Below are positions 63,702 through 64,000 of a stretch of DNA of 64,000 bases, in pieces. A model generated the notes under the pieces. That model was not told the DNA's origin, did not search any database, and saw only the letters and a program-made list of their open reading frames with translations. The stretch lies in NCBI GenBank assembly GCA_965250115.1, contig CBDFNJ010000002.1, positions 1,550,001 to 1,614,000 on the forward strand, given 5' to 3'. Both the position numbers and the translations under genes were made by a program. The stretch is from CBDFHB01 sp965250115. GTDB lineage: Bacteria; Acidobacteriota; Vicinamibacteria; Marinacidobacterales; SMYC01. Position 1 is the stretch's first letter, and every line of letters starts with the position of its first letter.

Positions 63702-64000
63702 CCCCCCCATCGCGCGGGTCGGGGGAAGACTCGCCGTGGGATTTTGCCCCCGGGAGAAGGACGCCCCCGTTCAATTTTGAACGGTCCTCTCTCACTGGCG
63801 GCCCCGATCTCGGCCGTCAGGAGTCCCTAAATCCATATCGCCGAGTGGCTAGGGTGTCGGTAACCTTCTCGTTCTCCTCCGGCTCGAGAGCTTCGACTCG
63901 GGCATGCGCCTTGCAGTGAATAGCTGTATCGCGTTCTTCAGAATCGTTTTCGTCGGAAATTCGTCGACGACACCGAGCTCGGACCGTTCGCCGGATACCT
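63702..64000. other. Window end, no confident gene
   Basis: The stretch contains a perfect 8-bp dyad CCGTTCAA-TT-TTGAACGG at 63767-63784, possibly a terminator or operator for the preceding gene. On the minus strand a frame without a start (63817 to the window edge, ending YGFRDS) is hydrophilic and Arg/Glu-rich and could be the 3' end of a gene beyond the window; support is weak. Confidence 0.3.

Noticed and set aside
1..64000. tRNA, rRNA, CRISPR-cas, restriction-modification or prophage genes
   Set aside because: No sequence resembling them was seen on either strand when reading through; the mobile DNA is all insertion sequences.

Overview
This 64 kb window is GC-rich chromosomal DNA from a free-living type of Gram-negative bacterium. 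The gene content resembles Acidobacteriota. It includes TonB-dependent receptors that begin with a carboxypeptidase-regulatory-like domain, very large secreted proteins ending in a gingipain-type (C25) peptidase domain, an S9 prolyl oligopeptidase, a quinohemoprotein PQQ alcohol dehydrogenase and a DUF3516-type helicase remnant. That assignment is inference, because no rRNA or other marker gene is present.

The left part (1-24800) is heavily eroded. A pile of insertion sequences covers 1-8010: the end of an IS256-family element (A1), a complete ISL3-family element, two further IS256-family elements (B1 and C), an ISAzo13-like element nested in B1, and an IS200-type element. Apart from the IS200 they all sit in, or flank, one alpha/beta-hydrolase gene, of which the start codon, central part and C-terminal scrap can still be traced. 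Then come a truncated BNR-propeller gene, an intact DUF3179 gene, a TonB receptor broken by two in-frame stops, a methyltransferase, and a blunt junction between scraps of an MmgE/PrpD gene and a DUF3516 helicase gene. A broken giant gene follows (DUF2341, LamG, beta-helix, FN3-like, C25 peptidase; minus strand, 22.5 to 15.0 kb) that carries a second B element, itself interrupted by a deleted ISL3 derivative.

The middle part (22.7-36.7 kb) holds the S9 peptidase and a second giant C25 gene on the plus strand (delta-60 propeller, LamG, C25; two frameshifts). Next is a two-gene unit for a secreted PQQ alcohol dehydrogenase with a fused cytochrome c and a YVTN-propeller lipoprotein, then a spondin-domain remnant cut by an IS5-family element.

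The right part (36.7-64 kb) is mostly intact housekeeping and transport: trkA-trkH potassium uptake, an orphan histidine kinase, a rhomboid protease, acs-pepA, a DUF3810 metalloprotease, an LhgO-like oxidase, exonuclease III, a YkvI-like transporter, a GAF-PP2C phosphatase, an NhaC antiporter, a TonB receptor, a dicarboxylate symporter, a CBS protein and a histidine-rich membrane protein. Three genes here are broken: a DUF5684 gene (ISL3 derivative), RNase D (frameshift plus IS256 element A2) and a small secreted protein (stop plus frameshift).

The main theme is recent IS expansion with accumulating pseudogenes among surface, secreted and nutrient-scavenging genes, while core metabolism stays open. 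The best candidates for something little described are the paired giant C25 proteins, the 661-bp non-autonomous ISL3 derivative with clean 8-bp target duplications, the A7/A8 frameshift sites in two transposase families, and the PQQ dehydrogenase whose Asp-Tyr-Asp motif suggests lanthanide use.
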